Shown here: positions 25,405 to 37,801 of the stretch, piece by piece
Layout of the letters: every line of letters begins with the position of its first letter
Position numbering within the stretch: position 1 is the stretch's first letter
Source: Lasioglossum baleicum
Taxonomy: Eukaryota > Arthropoda > Insecta > Hymenoptera > Halictidae
NCBI RefSeq assembly: GCF_051020765.1
Contig: NC_134941.1
Span: 8,370,001-8,434,000, forward strand
Reading direction: 5' to 3'
DNA: 64,000 nucleotides
Program-made: the position numbers and the translations under genes
The notes under the pieces: generated by a model
What the model was told of the DNA's origin: nothing
The model's input: the letters and a program-made list of their open reading frames with translations, nothing else
The model's database searches: none

Positions 25405-25968
25405 GGACCGTTTATTTTGAAAGTGGTGTAAGTCCATTTAAAAAAAAAAAATGAGATATCACGTAATTCATGCTTAATTTAATATTATATTATATAACTT
25501 CATATTAACATGAGATAGTGATATAGGTAAGAACAAATGGTAAATCAATATTATTTTATGACAATTGAAAATATTTATTTTATTTAATTTTATATAAATT
25601 CACACAGAAATAAAGCCCATGAATTTAAACAGAAGAATAATCTTAGATTCAGAGGATGAAGATAATTCCGCTATGAACAACAAATTAACGAATAGTAAAA
25701 AGAGAAAAAGAATAATAGAGGTAGAATCTTCATCGGATGAGGATATTGTTACTGAGAACTTAGATTCTGCAGAACAAAATAAAGGAAAATATATGCAACA
25801 AATAAACAAAATTAAGCGAAATACTGGACAAAAATACTATACAAAAAGAGGAAAATTCATTCCAGCAAAAAATTTATACATATTTTTAAATTGACTAATA
25901 TGCTAACCTTTTTAATTTTCTAGAAACAAGAGAAAATGGACTTGCACCACTTTCAAAATAAACGGTCC
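25405..25968 (+). mobile_element. 564-bp DNA transposon with 35-bp inverted ends and 4-bp target duplication
   Basis: The left end starts GGACCGTTTATTTTGAAAGT. The right end is its reverse complement, with one mismatch in 35 bases. AAAT flanks both sides (25401-25404 and 25969-25972). Near-identical ends imply recent insertion. It carries an ORF at 25619-25894. The size and single short ORF point to an internally deleted element. The 4-bp duplication and the ORF style hint at a Sola-type element, which is inference. Confidence 0.75.
25619..25894 (+). CDS. 91-aa transposon-borne ORF, charged, truncated
   Basis: This ATG-initiated ORF lies wholly inside the inverted-repeat element. The protein begins with acidic and Ser-rich clusters (DSEDED, ESSSDED) separated by a basic KKRKR stretch, a possible nuclear signal. 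It ends in RNTGQKYYTKRGKFIPAKN, resembling a motif recurring in insect repetitive proteins, where it precedes a cysteine-rich part. Nothing after that motif is present. I regard it as the N-terminal remnant of a transposase or an accessory protein. The specific family is uncertain. Confidence 0.45.
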   Translation: MNLNRRIILDSEDEDNSAMNNKLTNSKKRKRIIEVESSSDEDIVTENLDSAEQNKGKYMQQINKIKRNTGQKYYTKRGKFIPAKNLYIFLN

Positions 25969-26099
25969 AAATAATGCCCACCTCTGAAATATATGTATGT
26001 GAAGCTTACAGAAGAATTAAACAACATCACATACAAGAATCGTTAGAAGTAAAAGAGCTTTACCAGTAAATCTCACCGATAGTCTGTCGTGAATAGATG

Positions 26100-27100
26100 T
26101 TTCCTTTACCCACAATGTTTTGCATTCAACGCTAGCAGCAATCGATCAATGATCAATGTGGGTAACACAATATCACTGATTTTCAGTCGCAGAAGTACAC
26201 ACGATATGGTGCCATTATCGTACCCGCGAAAACAGAAGAGAAAAGCAGGAAGCAGTTGAACCAGTGTAACCGTGCTAACTGCCGCGCGACGCAGACAAGG
26301 GGCGGCTGCTTATGAAAAAGGGGATAAACCGGAGGTTTCTTGCGTCACCAAAGGCGTGTGCAGCAGTCTCTGTCACCTTAGTCAACGGTTTCAAGGAATG
26401 CTTAGAGACCCCTGCATTCCCCAACAGAGAGGGCGAATGAGAAAGAGAGCTGTGCACGGCGTTGGGGATAGTGGCTCGTTATACAAAAATTTCACGACCC
26501 AGTGCCCTCAGCCCCCGTCAAATGAGCTCTCGTCTCTGCTCGAGTCCACGGGTAATGAGTCTGTTGTTTCTCCAATTAGACCGAACGCGGCCCAACGAGA
26601 AATAGGTATAAGCGGAAAGGAACTCGACGCCACGACACTCGTGCGGCCTCTACGTGCTAAGTGTTCTACTTCATTCCAACCGAATCCTCAAGTTCTCTCT
26701 CTCTCTCCCAGGCTTTCCTTCCCTAGTTTCCCCAACCACTCTCGCTTTCGCGGATATACCGCTACCTAAAAACGAAGGAAAAGCCAGAAGTGGTAGACGG
26801 CAACGAAGGGCCGCAGGGGCCGAACAATAGCTATTTCGTTTCACGGATGGAGAGCGTCCGCGAAACGGGAAACACCGCTGCGGAAAACTTCTTTTTAAGT
26901 AAACGTTCTTCGCGAGAACACAAACTTAACATCAGCACAGTCATTGCATCCAATATGCAATTCATTCTTCTGTCTACGGTTCTGAATTGCCGACTCTGTA
27001 GGAAATGCCCTAGTACGACAGCAGACTCTATCGAAATGAAACGATCAACTCTAGCGAACTACGTGAGGTTGCAAACACAAACGGTGTGTGTCTGAGGGAG
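26100..27100. other. GC-richer island with non-ATG open frames
   Basis: The interval has higher G+C than its surroundings and contains a 165-codon open frame (26272-26769, GTG start) plus a second of about 100 codons. Neither has an ATG in a convincing context, domain resemblance, or splice continuity. It could be a 5' UTR/promoter region or a long non-coding RNA exon. Confidence 0.3.
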
Positions 27101-27244
27101 CTAGATTTTACAGCCTTGTTAGTCAATCTTGTTACAAATTTTTAGAATATAAATGATGTTGTTACGTCCTAAGGTGGACGTTTTTGAAAGATGAATAGTT
27201 AATTTAAATATTAGAATTGAGATACAACGCAGTTTCGAACCTAC

Positions 27245-27310
27245 CTGCATTCATCGGCTTCGGTTCGGGTAAATGAGGATTTGGATAGTTGAAATCGAAG
27301 TTGGGGAACT
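27245..27310 (-). CDS. Candidate 66-bp coding exon of a small unidentified gene
   Basis: On the minus strand a pyrimidine-rich acceptor (TTTTTACAG) is followed by 66 bases and a GTAGGT donor. In the frame with two leading bases it encodes FPNFDFNYPNPHLPEPKPMN, a Pro/Asn-rich peptide with no stops. A TATAAAAG box on the same strand at 27751-27758 lies about 440 bp upstream. I could not find an ATG exon that joins in the right phase, nor recognise the product. It could be a small secreted peptide or a chance open segment. Confidence 0.3.
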
Positions 27311-27750
27311 CTGTAAAAATGATTTGAAGTTTCGATTTATGTAAAAATAAACAGGAATATATTCTAAGAATCAAACGGATACATTTGGTTATTATGATCT
27401 TATTGGAAATTGTTAGTATTTATCGTAACGTAGTTATCGCTTTTGAAGCTGTTTAATACATTCGCTTCGCACGCCTTAGAATGATGTGGTGGTGTTCATT
27501 TTCCAGTGTTGATCATTTGTTGTTGGTGATGATGATTCTCTAACGTTGATGTTGTTGGTTGGTGCGGATGTTAAAAATATCCGGCGGGTTTTAACACGCT
27601 AATAAACTTCACTTTTGACCACACACACGATTGCTCCAGCGGGTGTACACGCTTTCGCGAACTTAAACTTATTCCTTATGGTGACTGACTAACCGAACGT
27701 ATTTCATGAAAATCTTGACTGTCAAGTGAGCTCCTGATGAGGAGCCATCC

Positions 27751-27758
27751 CTTTTATA
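27751..27758 (-). promoter_or_regulatory. Putative TATA box of a minus-strand promoter
   Basis: TATAAAAG on the minus strand in a moderately GC-rich context, followed by short upstream-type ORFs with stops. It could drive the transcript containing the candidate exon at 27245-27310. Confidence 0.3.
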
Positions 27759-28524
27759 GATCAATCAATCCTTTGCTCTAAGCTTAATCTTCATAGGTGA
27801 GTGCACCCTTACCAATTCCTCGTAATCGCTTTGCTTTTTAATCGTCTGCATTTTAACCGGATGTTGGTTTTCGATTTGTGGTTATCATCCTCTTGGCCAG
27901 ATCATATTACTCTGCACATCCTCCTAGATCGGGGGAACTGCTCATCGATTCCTTTGTCCATTTCTTTTACGTAGTATCTTTCCTAGTCTCCTTTGGACTA
28001 TCTTCACATTCTTCAGTGATGAATAGGCTCCAACGGATGCTTCTTTTAATTATTCGCTCGCATAATATTTTGAATTATTTCATTTGTTTAATGAAATAGA
28101 TTTCGATGTATTCTTAATTCGTTCAATAAATGCTCAAATTCAAGTTGAGTTTTAAGTTTGAAATAAATCACATGGGATAGCGATTCCATGTAGACAACTG
28201 CGAAATATATCTTATGAGTTTTCCTTAGTTCTATCGCACGCAATGTGGTATAATATACGATAGTTTAACATTAATTATTAATTATAATATTTGATATTTT
28301 ATTTCTCGTACAACATTATTGGAACAACTATAAAAAGAAATTCGAAAAATGTATGTTATACGTTATCGGTTTCATCAATTATTATTATTGGCTAAACCAC
28401 TGGACGTGACAATGTACATGTACGATACCAACATTTTATGTATGAATCTACAAGAAATAAATAAAGACAATGTAAGAAAAAATCATATCTGCTTGTATAT
28501 TTATTGAAACACCAATTTTCCCCG

Positions 28525-29625
28525 CACGTCCGACTCGTCGTTGAGTTCTACTACTGATTTTTCGTGCTACCTCCTTCGATATCATACTCTCCTAATACAA
28601 AATTCAATATTCGAGGTTTTCGAAAAATTTCCGCAAATTTTCGGCCGTCTGGCTTGACGTTGAGTTGTACTACTGAATTTCGAACATTTCCGAGCGTCTG
28701 ACTTGTCGTTGAGTTGTACTACTGCATTTTTGAAAATTTTCGACCGTCTGACTTGTCGTTGAGTTGTACTACTGAATTTTGAAAATTTTCGAGCGTCTGA
28801 CTTGTCGTTGAGTTATACTACTGAATTTTCGAAAATTTTCGGCCGTCTGACTTGTCGTTGAGTTGTACTACTGAATTTTGAAAATTTTCGAGCGTCTGAC
28901 TTGTCGTTGAGTTGTACTACTGCATTTTCGAAAATTTTCGACCGTCTGACTTGTCGTTGAGTTGTACTACTGAATTTTGAAAATTTTCGGCCGTCTGACT
29001 TGTCGTTGAGTTGTACTACTGAATTTTGAAAATTTTCGAGCGTCTGACTTGTCGTTGAGTTGTACTACTGCATTTTCGAAAATTTTCGACCGTCTGACTT
29101 GTCGTTGAGTTGTACTACTGAATTTTCGAAAATTTTCGACCGTCTGACTTGTCGTTGAGTTGTACTACTGAATTTTGAAAATTTTCGAGCGTCTGACTTG
29201 TCGTTGAGTTGTACTACTGAATTTTCGAAATTTTTCGGCCGTCTGACTTGTCGTTGAGTTGTACTACTGAATTTTGAAAATTTTTCGAGCGTCTGACTTG
29301 TCGTTGAGTTGTACTACTGAATTTTGAAAATTTTCGAGCGTCTGACTTGTCGTTGAGTTGTACTACTGCATTTTCGAAAATTTTCGACCGTCTGACTTGT
29401 CGTTGAGTTGTACTACTGCATTTTCGAAAATTTTTCGAGCGTCTGACTTGTCGTTGAGTTGTACTACTGAATTTTCGAAAATTTTCGGCCGTCTGACTTG
29501 TCGTTGAGTTGTACTACTGAATTTTGAAAATTTTCGAGCGTCTGACTTGTCGTTGAGTTGTACTACTGAATTTTCGAAAATTTTCGGCCGTCTGACTTGT
29601 CGTTGAGTTCTACTACTGAATTCGG
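28525..29625. repeat. Satellite array, about 21 copies of a 50-53 bp unit
   Basis: The unit contains CTGACTTGTCGTTGAGTTGT, ACTACTG(A/C)ATTTT and GAAAATTTTCG(A/G)(C/G)CG. About 21 copies of the core GTCGTTGAG are visible from 28537 to 29611, with alternating GACCG, GAGCG and GGCCG subtypes. The first and last units adjoin a shared block (CGATATCAT, then TCGAGGTTTTCGAAAA), so the array sits inside a larger duplicated unit. There is no coding capacity. It lies just downstream of the carboxypeptidase gene. Confidence 0.85.
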
Positions 29626-29762
29626 AATACCTCCTGCGATATCATGTTCTCTTAATACATAGTTCAATTTTCGAGGTTTTCGAAAATTTTTGGATTTCTA
29701 CTAGGAGAACATGATAGTAAAAGAGGTGGCACGGAATTCAGTAGTACAACTCAACGACAAGT
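29595..29762. repeat. Hairpin formed by an inverted satellite copy at array end
   Basis: The arm at 29595-29656 (ACTTGTCGTTGAG through GATATCATGTTCTC) is matched by an inverted copy at about 29702-29762 (GAGAACATGATA through CTCAACGACAAGT), leaving a loop of about 45 bp. The array therefore ends with one unit in reversed orientation. Confidence 0.7.
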
Positions 29763-30111
29763 TAGACGCTTGAAAATTTTCGAAGATGTTAATTTAATTC
29801 TACTATCGAATACTCATGAGTGAGGAACTAGGTGAGGAAAAAAGAACACATTGGCTGTTGTAACGAATATTCTTTATTCTTCAACAAAATAATTACAATA
29901 TTTATTCGTGTATCGTGTTGAGATGAGCAGAAGGTACCTAGCTGGAATGTGTTACAATTTTTACAGTTTATTTTAACGTGGTCGCATTAATAGCGAGATC
30001 ATTAGCGATCAGATGGGTAGACCAGCCTATAGAGCTACTGAATCTCTCAAAGATTTCTATGTTTTTTATATGTACAAGATGAACGGAATTAGACGTTTAA
30101 ACCTAAGGAGC

Positions 30112-33100
30112 TTATTTCGATTTAATGTATTGATGGATCACTTTCATCGCCTCAAATGTTTCAATGCCGACAGCTTTGATTTCAGTCGGAGGCAATAAGA
30201 ATCCAGAGTTTCCACCGGGAAGCTCATAGGTGTACGAAATTTTAACGCCAGCCTTGCCCATTGCCCAGTCGTCGCTGCCTCCAGCAGCAGGGTCTAATGA
30301 ACATATGAACAGAACATCAATTAACAAATAACCACGTCGATTATTTTACGAGAATGCCCGAAGTATTTATTTTTGCATCTAATTTTATTTGTATATTGTT
30401 AACACTAACCTGTTAACACTAACCGTACCGTGACAGGTCAAACGACAGCTTTCACATAGTTTATTTTTTAATTATTGAAATTATAAAGATGCTTCCATTA
30501 GAAATGATTCAATAAATTTCTTTATTTGATTACGTATTATTAATAAAAATGGTGAAAAAACAATATATATCCGATAAAGTACCCGGTATGATCAGTGGTA
30601 ATAAACCTTTCTGCTTCTTCGAAGCAATCGACATAATGATTAAGTAGAAAAATTAAAGAATTGAAAAAAAAACGATCGATACTTACAAAGATGATTAGCA
30701 GAGGTACCATAAGTGTATTTAGTCCTACGAGAGGTGGCGATGGCAGCGGCACTCTTGATCGCAAGATTTTTCTGTTGAATCGAAACATAAGTCAGGATAG
30801 CTGGTACAAGGAACGAAACAGAGAGAGAATTTCATCACGAAAATGTTAACTTACCAATTCCGCTTCGTTGGCTGGCACTTCAGAGGTGAATCCCCAAGGA
30901 TACAGGATATACTGAAAAAATAATATTCTCGATTTTTCACTGAGAGAGATAAAAAGAAAAGCTAGATACACGTATGTGGAAAAAAACGCGTAGCGTGCAA
31001 CAACGATCCCAGAATGCGATTGTCCCAGGTTATTCTCATGGAGCGACGGAATTCGTAATTCTCCGGTATCCTCCCCAGTGTGTTTAGAAATTTTTCGAGT
31101 TTACGCTTGCAAAAGCCTTCCACGCGCAACACGTGACTAGCAAACGAAATCGCAAATTCGAAACGCTTGGATACTGCATCCGGAACAATTAAAAGCTTGC
31201 ATTACTGCTCGGAACTTTAAACAAACAATGGAAATACTACGGAAAGCTTTCAAGAAATTAGTCAAGCATCGGGTAACGCGAAAAGTTCTAAAGCTTTTTG
31301 TGCTTTCGACTAACAGCAGCACTGCTCACAAGATGTGCGAAAAAATTCTCTATGAAAAATAATGCTTATTCGATTACTAACTAGTTAAATATTCAAGAAT
31401 TTATTTACCTGGCCATAAGAGTGGAAAGAGACGTAGGCTTTAATGTTCTGTTTGCGTGCGTTGATGAAGTCTCTCATGTTTCGCATTTCCTGTTCGGAGA
31501 ATGACTTCGGTCCGGCGTAAGTGTCACTGCATGGGTTGGAGGATGCACCGGCAACTGCAAACAATTTATTATCATTTATTTTGATGGTATTACGTACGGT
31601 ATAAACGGAATAAAACTAACAACGTCTTGTTTACTGATTTATTTAAGGGTCAATAAAAGGATAAGAATAAAGAAGAATAAGATTAAAGAAGAAACAAACG
31701 AACCAAAGCAATTTTCATACATTTCGCAAAAGGCTCTTAATTCGCGAAGGAAAATGTAACTTTCTGCTGCGCCCAGCGATAGAATAAAATTTGAAATTAT
31801 TTTCTCATAACATCCCGCTAAACGAGAAACAAATGCATTTAGACGATGTTCATTTCCGGAAACTCGATTTACCGCGTGCACTCTGTCATAATAACAAAGA
31901 GCTCAGGATAACGAGGAAAGCAGGTTTTAATTGAAAAATACTACGTCGCCAGATATTTAAATAGATTTCGAAGAAACGCGGCTTATTTCTGATGTACATT
32001 TATGTACGTCTATAAATATTTGTTAGACGCTAAAGAAAAATTTGTTTCTCCGCAGCTGGGAGATCTGATCGAAGCGTGCACAATATTTCTTAAGTATTAA
32101 TCAAATATCGGACTTTTCCGCGGGAATAAAAGCGGTGGAAATATCGCGGGGGAAGACAATACTAATCTTCCGAGGGAGAAATAGCCCAGAGGTAATGCAG
32201 TGAAAATTTTTAGTACGCGCGTCGAATTTTCTCGTGGGCCGCAGTGTAATACGGGAAAGTGCTCGCGCGAATTTCTCGCGGCAGGCAACTTTCAAATGGC
32301 ATGTCGAATTAGGGATCTCAATTTAGAGAGTCTCGCAACTGCGCCCGCGGTTGTGTTCGCCCTATTCCCCTGAATTTATTTGCTTCAAATTTCGTAAATG
32401 AAAAAAATATATATTTATATTAAACCCGCCACGCTGTTGGGAAAATTCTCCGAGTGGCTCGAATTAGAAAATCATTAGCGGCAGCGCATTTTTCGGGTAG
32501 AGTCCATTTTGGAAAAATTGGCTGGAATTTATTTCCTTGTCCAGTGCTCCATAAATCTAATGTTAATAACAGACTGCGGATTTTTATACAAAATAAAATT
32601 GTTTTACGTCGATCGTGAATAATGAAAGCTAGATGAGAATGTTTTTATTATTTGAATAATTATCACACACAAGAATAATGTCGGAATATTATTTAATTCT
32701 TCTAATGTTTTCACATTTTTGTCTTTTACGCATTTCTACTACAAGTGCATAAAATCCGCAGTCTAGCTAAAATTCTATGTTTTTAATAAATAATAAAATT
32801 CTTGTCTTCGAAGAAATTAAAGAACTGGAAATGTGAGCTTCAGTACGGACAGAAAATTTTTGTTTCGAGGAGCTTTTATGAACAATCAAATCGAGAAACG
32901 CGGCCGGTTTAAAACTGTACGCGAACACAACCCTTTGCGTAACTGGACACTTAAAGCCGGATCCCCGCGGAGATAATTCTCGGTTCTAAAGCCCGTGAAA
33001 ACAGTTGAACGTAAACGAAAGGTGAAATTGTCATCGCGATGTCGAGAGGCCACCGTCGACATCTGTAACGCCGGCAAATGACTCGGGAGTTCTCAAAAGT

Positions 33101-36100
33101 CAGTGTGTTAAAGCCCGAATGAAGAGACCCGCCGGAGTAACAACCGCCGCGCGCGGGTAACGAGCAAGTTTTTATCACGCTCAATCATAACTTCAATGAA
33201 AACGCCGCGCAATTGCTCTCCAAAGAAAAGTTAGAGTGCAATAGTCGAGTTTAACCGTGACACAGTACTCTTCATGGAACACGAGGGCGACGGGGGGTGG
33301 GGGGGGGGGGGTAGATGCGCACTGACTAACGACGTGTTCTCCTTTCTCGTTCAATTATTATTTGCGATAGAAAAGTTCGATTGCCTTTCGACGAACATCG
33401 TTGCCGTTTCAATCAACTCGAGCGAAATCAATTCGCCGCAAATAACATTAATAAAAATACCCCGCGACACCGTAATCGCACGGCGAGACGAAACGAACCG
33501 AAAATTAAAAATGTTTCTCAGAGATTTGTGACGATTAAATATTTTTTCAAGAAGTATGTACTTGCATTTGGCGACAGATTCTGAACAGAGTCTAATAAAT
33601 ATATAATGTATGTTATTAATTTCCTTAAGCCGAAATAAAATTCTATTTTGGTTTTGTTAATATACAGCTATTGATTTAATCATCATTAAAATAAATCGTA
33701 ATGCGAGGAATTAAAATAGCATTTTTCTCAACTTACTTTACAAAAACACTGCAATGCATAATGATAATTTCCCGACATAATTCCGCAATATCTCGTTGTT
33801 AATTAACGAAGTATCTCATCCGATAAAATGATTCGATCTTGACAATCAGCACGATTTTACAAGAGATCAAGCACGTCATAAATCACGTTAATAAAATATC
33901 ACTTCCTCAATCAAATCATCTCCACGGGATTTCGAAACGTGTTTCCAAAAATAATATTTTGTTATTATGATCGTATGTATATACTTCGAGATATCACGAT
34001 CAATTTGCTACCCATTGTTTAATATTGATTCTCGAACGATTAATCAGTAGATACACGTTGACGGTATCGTCGAGTTATCAGCGATCTTGATGTTTGATTG
34101 ATATGCACCGTAATCTCTTTGAGGAAATATTAATTTGTCTTTTTAATAGAAGTGCTCGTCGCTCTCGAGTTTGATCGGCGACGATAAAGACGTGCAGCAA
34201 AGCAATTATACGTAGACGGTTTTTAATCAATCAATTCGCGAGAGATATTAAATTGTATCTGTATTTTCCTTGTTCGAAATTGATTTTTGTGAAATTGTCT
34301 ACTCACCCATCCATCCCATATCGTAATTTCTGTTGCCGTCGACACCGCGACAGACGGATCCGCTGTTCTTAGATCTTGTCTTTCTCCAGAGACGGTTCTG
34401 CAATACAATTATTGCTGAAATTTAGTTAAACGAACATAATGTAACCGAGAAAATGAAAAAGAACGATGAGATAAATCCAATAAAGTGTATATCATATGCA
34501 GTAAGACATTGAAAGAAATTTTATTGAAGTTCGTTTAAATATTACCATTAATATTTGCAATATTTACAATGAACCTATATATTTTCCTAATATCAACCTT
34601 TATTGAAACGAACACTAATAAATAATTTAAATATAAAGTAGACTGCGGATCTTTATGCAAAATAAAAACTTTCTACCTGAATTGCAACAAGCTGGGGCAA
34701 AATAAATATTTAATTTCTTGTTAAATATGTTTAATAGGTTGAAAATAATATAGCAGCATATTTAAATTCTTCAAATTTTTTTACTGTCAGTAATTAGACC
34801 TACCCATTTTTATAAATGCATAAAATCCGCAGTCTAATAATAAGAAACTGAGATTCAATAAGATTGAAATTAAATTCTACGAGTCATTTATTTTATACAA
34901 GACCTAAAAATATTTTAATTTTGAAATAAATATTTTAATGGTGATTAAAGGGTTTCTATGGTGAATTGAAATAAATAAAATATTTGCCTAAAAATATTCT
35001 AATATTGAAATTGAATAATCTGATTAGTTTATCTATGTATAGCAGCATGAAAGGAAATATTTTAATGGCGATTAAAGGGTTTCTATGGCAATGGTGAACT
35101 GAAATAAATAAAATATAATTACCGCGGTAGAACTATGCGTGAATGCATAGCCGTCAGGGTTCAGTACCGGAAGGATGTACCAATCGACATCATTCAGAAG
35201 ATTTTTATTCGCCACCAACTGATCTACTATGTAGAGCGACGTCACTGGAGCGATCCATTCTCTAGCATGAATACCGGCATCGATAAAAATGGCACGCTTA
35301 TTATTACCACCAGTTGACAGCCTTAGAACTTTCATTTGCCGTCCCTCATAGGAGACTCCTATGTTGATTAACGAAGCCACGTCACGGTGGCTTTGTACTA
35401 TGTAGTTCAAATACTGATCCACCTAACGAATATCCCATGTTATTTTCTGCGCTATCATTTTTATATTAACTAGAAAGTTCAATCGCTTCTCCGAGCACAA
35501 TAGCATCCCCCAACAAAGCATACACTCCATGTAAAATTAAAAAATAGACGATGTAACAAATATTAAAACTACCCATGTAATATTCTTTTCAAACTGCTCC
35601 ATTTTAAGGAACAAACATTATTTAACGAGCACATGAACAGACTATAATAAGAAAAACATCCCATGTTATTTTCTGCACTATCATTTTTATATTAAACTAG
35701 AAAGTTCAATCGCTTCTCCGAGCACAATAGCATCCCCCAACAAAGCGTACACTCCATGTAAAATTCAAAAATAGACGATGTAACACATATTAAAATTCCA
35801 TTTATGCTGCATTTTAAGGAACAAAAATGATTTAACGAGATTGAACCGACCATAATAATAAAAATAGTCAAATAAAATAGCAAATATTACATTATTAAAT
35901 ATTCTACATTAAATTTCCTAATAGTTTCGAATATGGATATCTCGTTAGTTTAAAGGAACATCATTTTTGTAAACGATGTATAAATGAGAAATAAATTGAA
36001 AGCTCTATTCTCGAGAGAAATTAAGCCACCCCGTTACGCAAGTAAGTTGTTACGTACTTCGTTGTTATTAGGGTAGTAAGTGAAAGACAATTTTCCTGCA

Positions 36101-36845
36101 GGAGCTGCTCGCGTTTCCGGAAGAAGCGACTGCAGTCTTCGCTCAATTTGTTGATTGATGTATTCCTCAGTGACTGCTTCCCGAACATTATGGACCAGGA
36201 CCGTGTAGGTCATGCCATTTTCATCCAGAAGACTTTTAAAACCGTCTACTTTGTCAGCAGTCACCAACACATCGACAACGCTCTCGGTCGTTCGGAGAAA
36301 ATCGAAACCAGAAACATCCACGAAATTTTTCAATAACATAAGCTGCTCTGGCGTGCTCACGGAAATGGAGAGGCTTTGCATCCTGTCAATTTCGGTAGAT
36401 TAAATTTTCATCCAGAGGCATTGCTGATCAATAGGTAGATCGTGGCTGTTGCTCGTAGGAGAGCAACTTGTTTTCCAAATTAAACATGTCTAACTATTGT
36501 TTACATATCTAGATTTTATAATTACTGGAACATAATGAACCGGCTAATAATGGCTAATTTAATTATACAAACATCTTTTCCAAAGGCTACAACTTTTAAA
36601 AATATATATTCAAAAAATAGGAAAATTAATTTTCGTATCAATAAAATAATTTTCTTATCATTCGCAACGATATTATTTTTAAAACAATTTCTTTCTCCTA
36701 CCTACGGCCAAGTTGGAAAAATGGAATTTGGATAATTATAGTGAGAATGGCTACAAAATGAGACGTACCCCTCTAAGGGTGGCAAAACCTCCTCATTAGC
36801 GGCAAAGACAGCCGCGACACAGGCAGCGATCAGCAGAATACGCAT
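30112..36845 (-). CDS. Secreted M14 metallocarboxypeptidase, B-type specificity
   Basis: Eight exons join in phase: 36769-36845, 36058-36382, 35123-35422, 34307-34397, 31409-31554, 30855-30911, 30687-30771 and 30112-30293, giving 420 residues. MRILLIAACVAAVFA is a signal peptide. Exon 2 is the activation propeptide, and the catalytic domain follows. Zinc ligands are H186 and E189 (AGIHAREW) and H309 (SFHSYGQ). The general base is E384. Substrate-anchoring residues equivalent to R127, N144, R145 and Y248 are R239, N256, R257 and Y361. The residue equivalent to 255 is D368 (GGSDDW), the carboxypeptidase B signature for C-terminal Lys/Arg. All catalytic residues are intact, so it should be an active digestive or hemolymph zymogen. 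One intron holds a MITE and another a recent direct duplication. Confidence 0.93.
32571..32764. mobile_element. MITE, GACTGCGGAT family, copy 5
   Basis: It begins AGACTGCGGATTTTTATACA and ends TGCATAAAATCCGCAGTCTA, about 195 bp, inside the large fourth intron of the carboxypeptidase gene. The rest of that intron (31555-34306) shows no recognised exon or RNA gene. Confidence 0.7.
34639..34836. mobile_element. MITE, GACTGCGGAT family, copy 6
   Basis: The ends are TAGACTGCGGATCTTTATGC and TGCATAAAATCCGCAGTCTA, about 198 bp. It is closest in sequence to the copy at 5434 (shared body AACAAGCTGGGGY) and lies in the third intron of the carboxypeptidase gene. Confidence 0.72.
35431..35880. repeat. 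Tandem duplication of about 228 bp in carboxypeptidase intron 2
   Basis: The block TCCCATGTTATTTTCTGC onward at about 35431-35640 is repeated at about 35659-35870 with few differences. Both copies include CAATAGCATCCCCCAACAAA. High identity indicates a recent duplication. It starts just upstream of the acceptor of exon 3. Confidence 0.75.
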
Positions 36846-37801
36846 GATGACGGCGATGATCACTCGGAACTAATCCGACTCATCGTCTCCTCAATTTCTT
36901 ATATATCGACTCGTATCTATACGTCCATTATTGTGCGCATTTTATTAACGTTTTTCTATATCCCCCCCGCCCCAAATTCCCAACGACTGAGACGAACGCC
37001 AGTTCATCATCATCCTCATCAATGATAAGTAGCGATTGGAAATTTCACGAAAGTGGCAACGCTCTTATGAAATCACTGCTAACACAGATCCAGCAAAGAT
37101 TACCAGTTGAAAGAGGTTTTTATCGCGCGACAGATATGTTTGATTGAAACTTTATGAGGAATTATTGATTGGTTTGTGATACTAGAAAAAAAATACACCG
37201 CACCGATCTAGCGCAGTGTGTTGTCGCTAATAAGGCTGACACGTCGATAACGTGGCCGATCGTGCTCGTAATTAATAACAGCAATCTGTACTTAATTACA
37301 TTCTTCACGTGGAGTGCGTTCCTCCTCGTGCTCCCACTTGATGAATGATAGTAATAATTTAACAATATTTGCGCGTAAATGATCTTCGACAGAAGGTATT
37401 CTTTTTATTATAATTCTCAATTTACAAATGTTCTAAAGTACGTTTCTGCAGCAGAACCGAAAAGAAAGATTGCTCATGGTAATATAAATACTAAATTCGA
37501 AGTCTCAAAGGCCTGCTGTATTACGCATTTTCGCTTAAACAAGTGATAGAATATTTAAATACGAATAAATATATATGACATACATAAAAATAAAAATTAC
37601 ATAAAATAAAAATTATAGACATGAACTCATCTTTCAGATATAATTTCGTATGTCATATAAATATAGCTATTAGATAGTCTCGGTTCATTAATAAAGTAAT
37701 TTATATTACACAAGAATACATATAAAATGTTAAATGTAACATTAAAGTACAAATACTTTGAACCATTGTTGTACAGATGCTGTGTTAGAGATTTTGTACA
37801 T
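36846..37801. other. Intergenic spacer between carboxypeptidase and nibrin genes
   Basis: The bases just above 36845 are the 5' flank of the carboxypeptidase gene and include a TATATA-like stretch near 36900. The 37380-37800 part is AT-rich and probably holds the nibrin 3' UTR. No further gene was recognised. Confidence 0.5.

Larger units (their letters stand above)
14468..27230. other. Long gene-poor interval with GC-richer islands
   Basis: No supported protein-coding exon was found here. The first kilobase, which may be 3' UTR of the zinc-finger gene, is relatively GC-rich. Other GC-richer islands lie at 16.7-17.15, 18.0-18.8, 20.0-20.8, 22.4-22.6 and 26.2-27.1 kb. They contain open frames without ATG starts or family resemblance, so they may be promoters or non-coding transcripts. 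Between them lie TTAA elements, a MITE, a CT-repeat (about 21356-21470) and a CA-repeat (about 20293-20325). Confidence 0.4.

Noticed and set aside
26272..26769. 165-codon open frame in a GC-rich island
   Set aside because: It starts at GTG, has no domain resemblance and no splice continuity; high G+C alone lengthens open frames.
28525..29625. Regularly spaced repeat resembling a CRISPR array
   Set aside because: The whole 50-bp unit is repeated with no unique spacers, and the context is eukaryotic, so it is a satellite.
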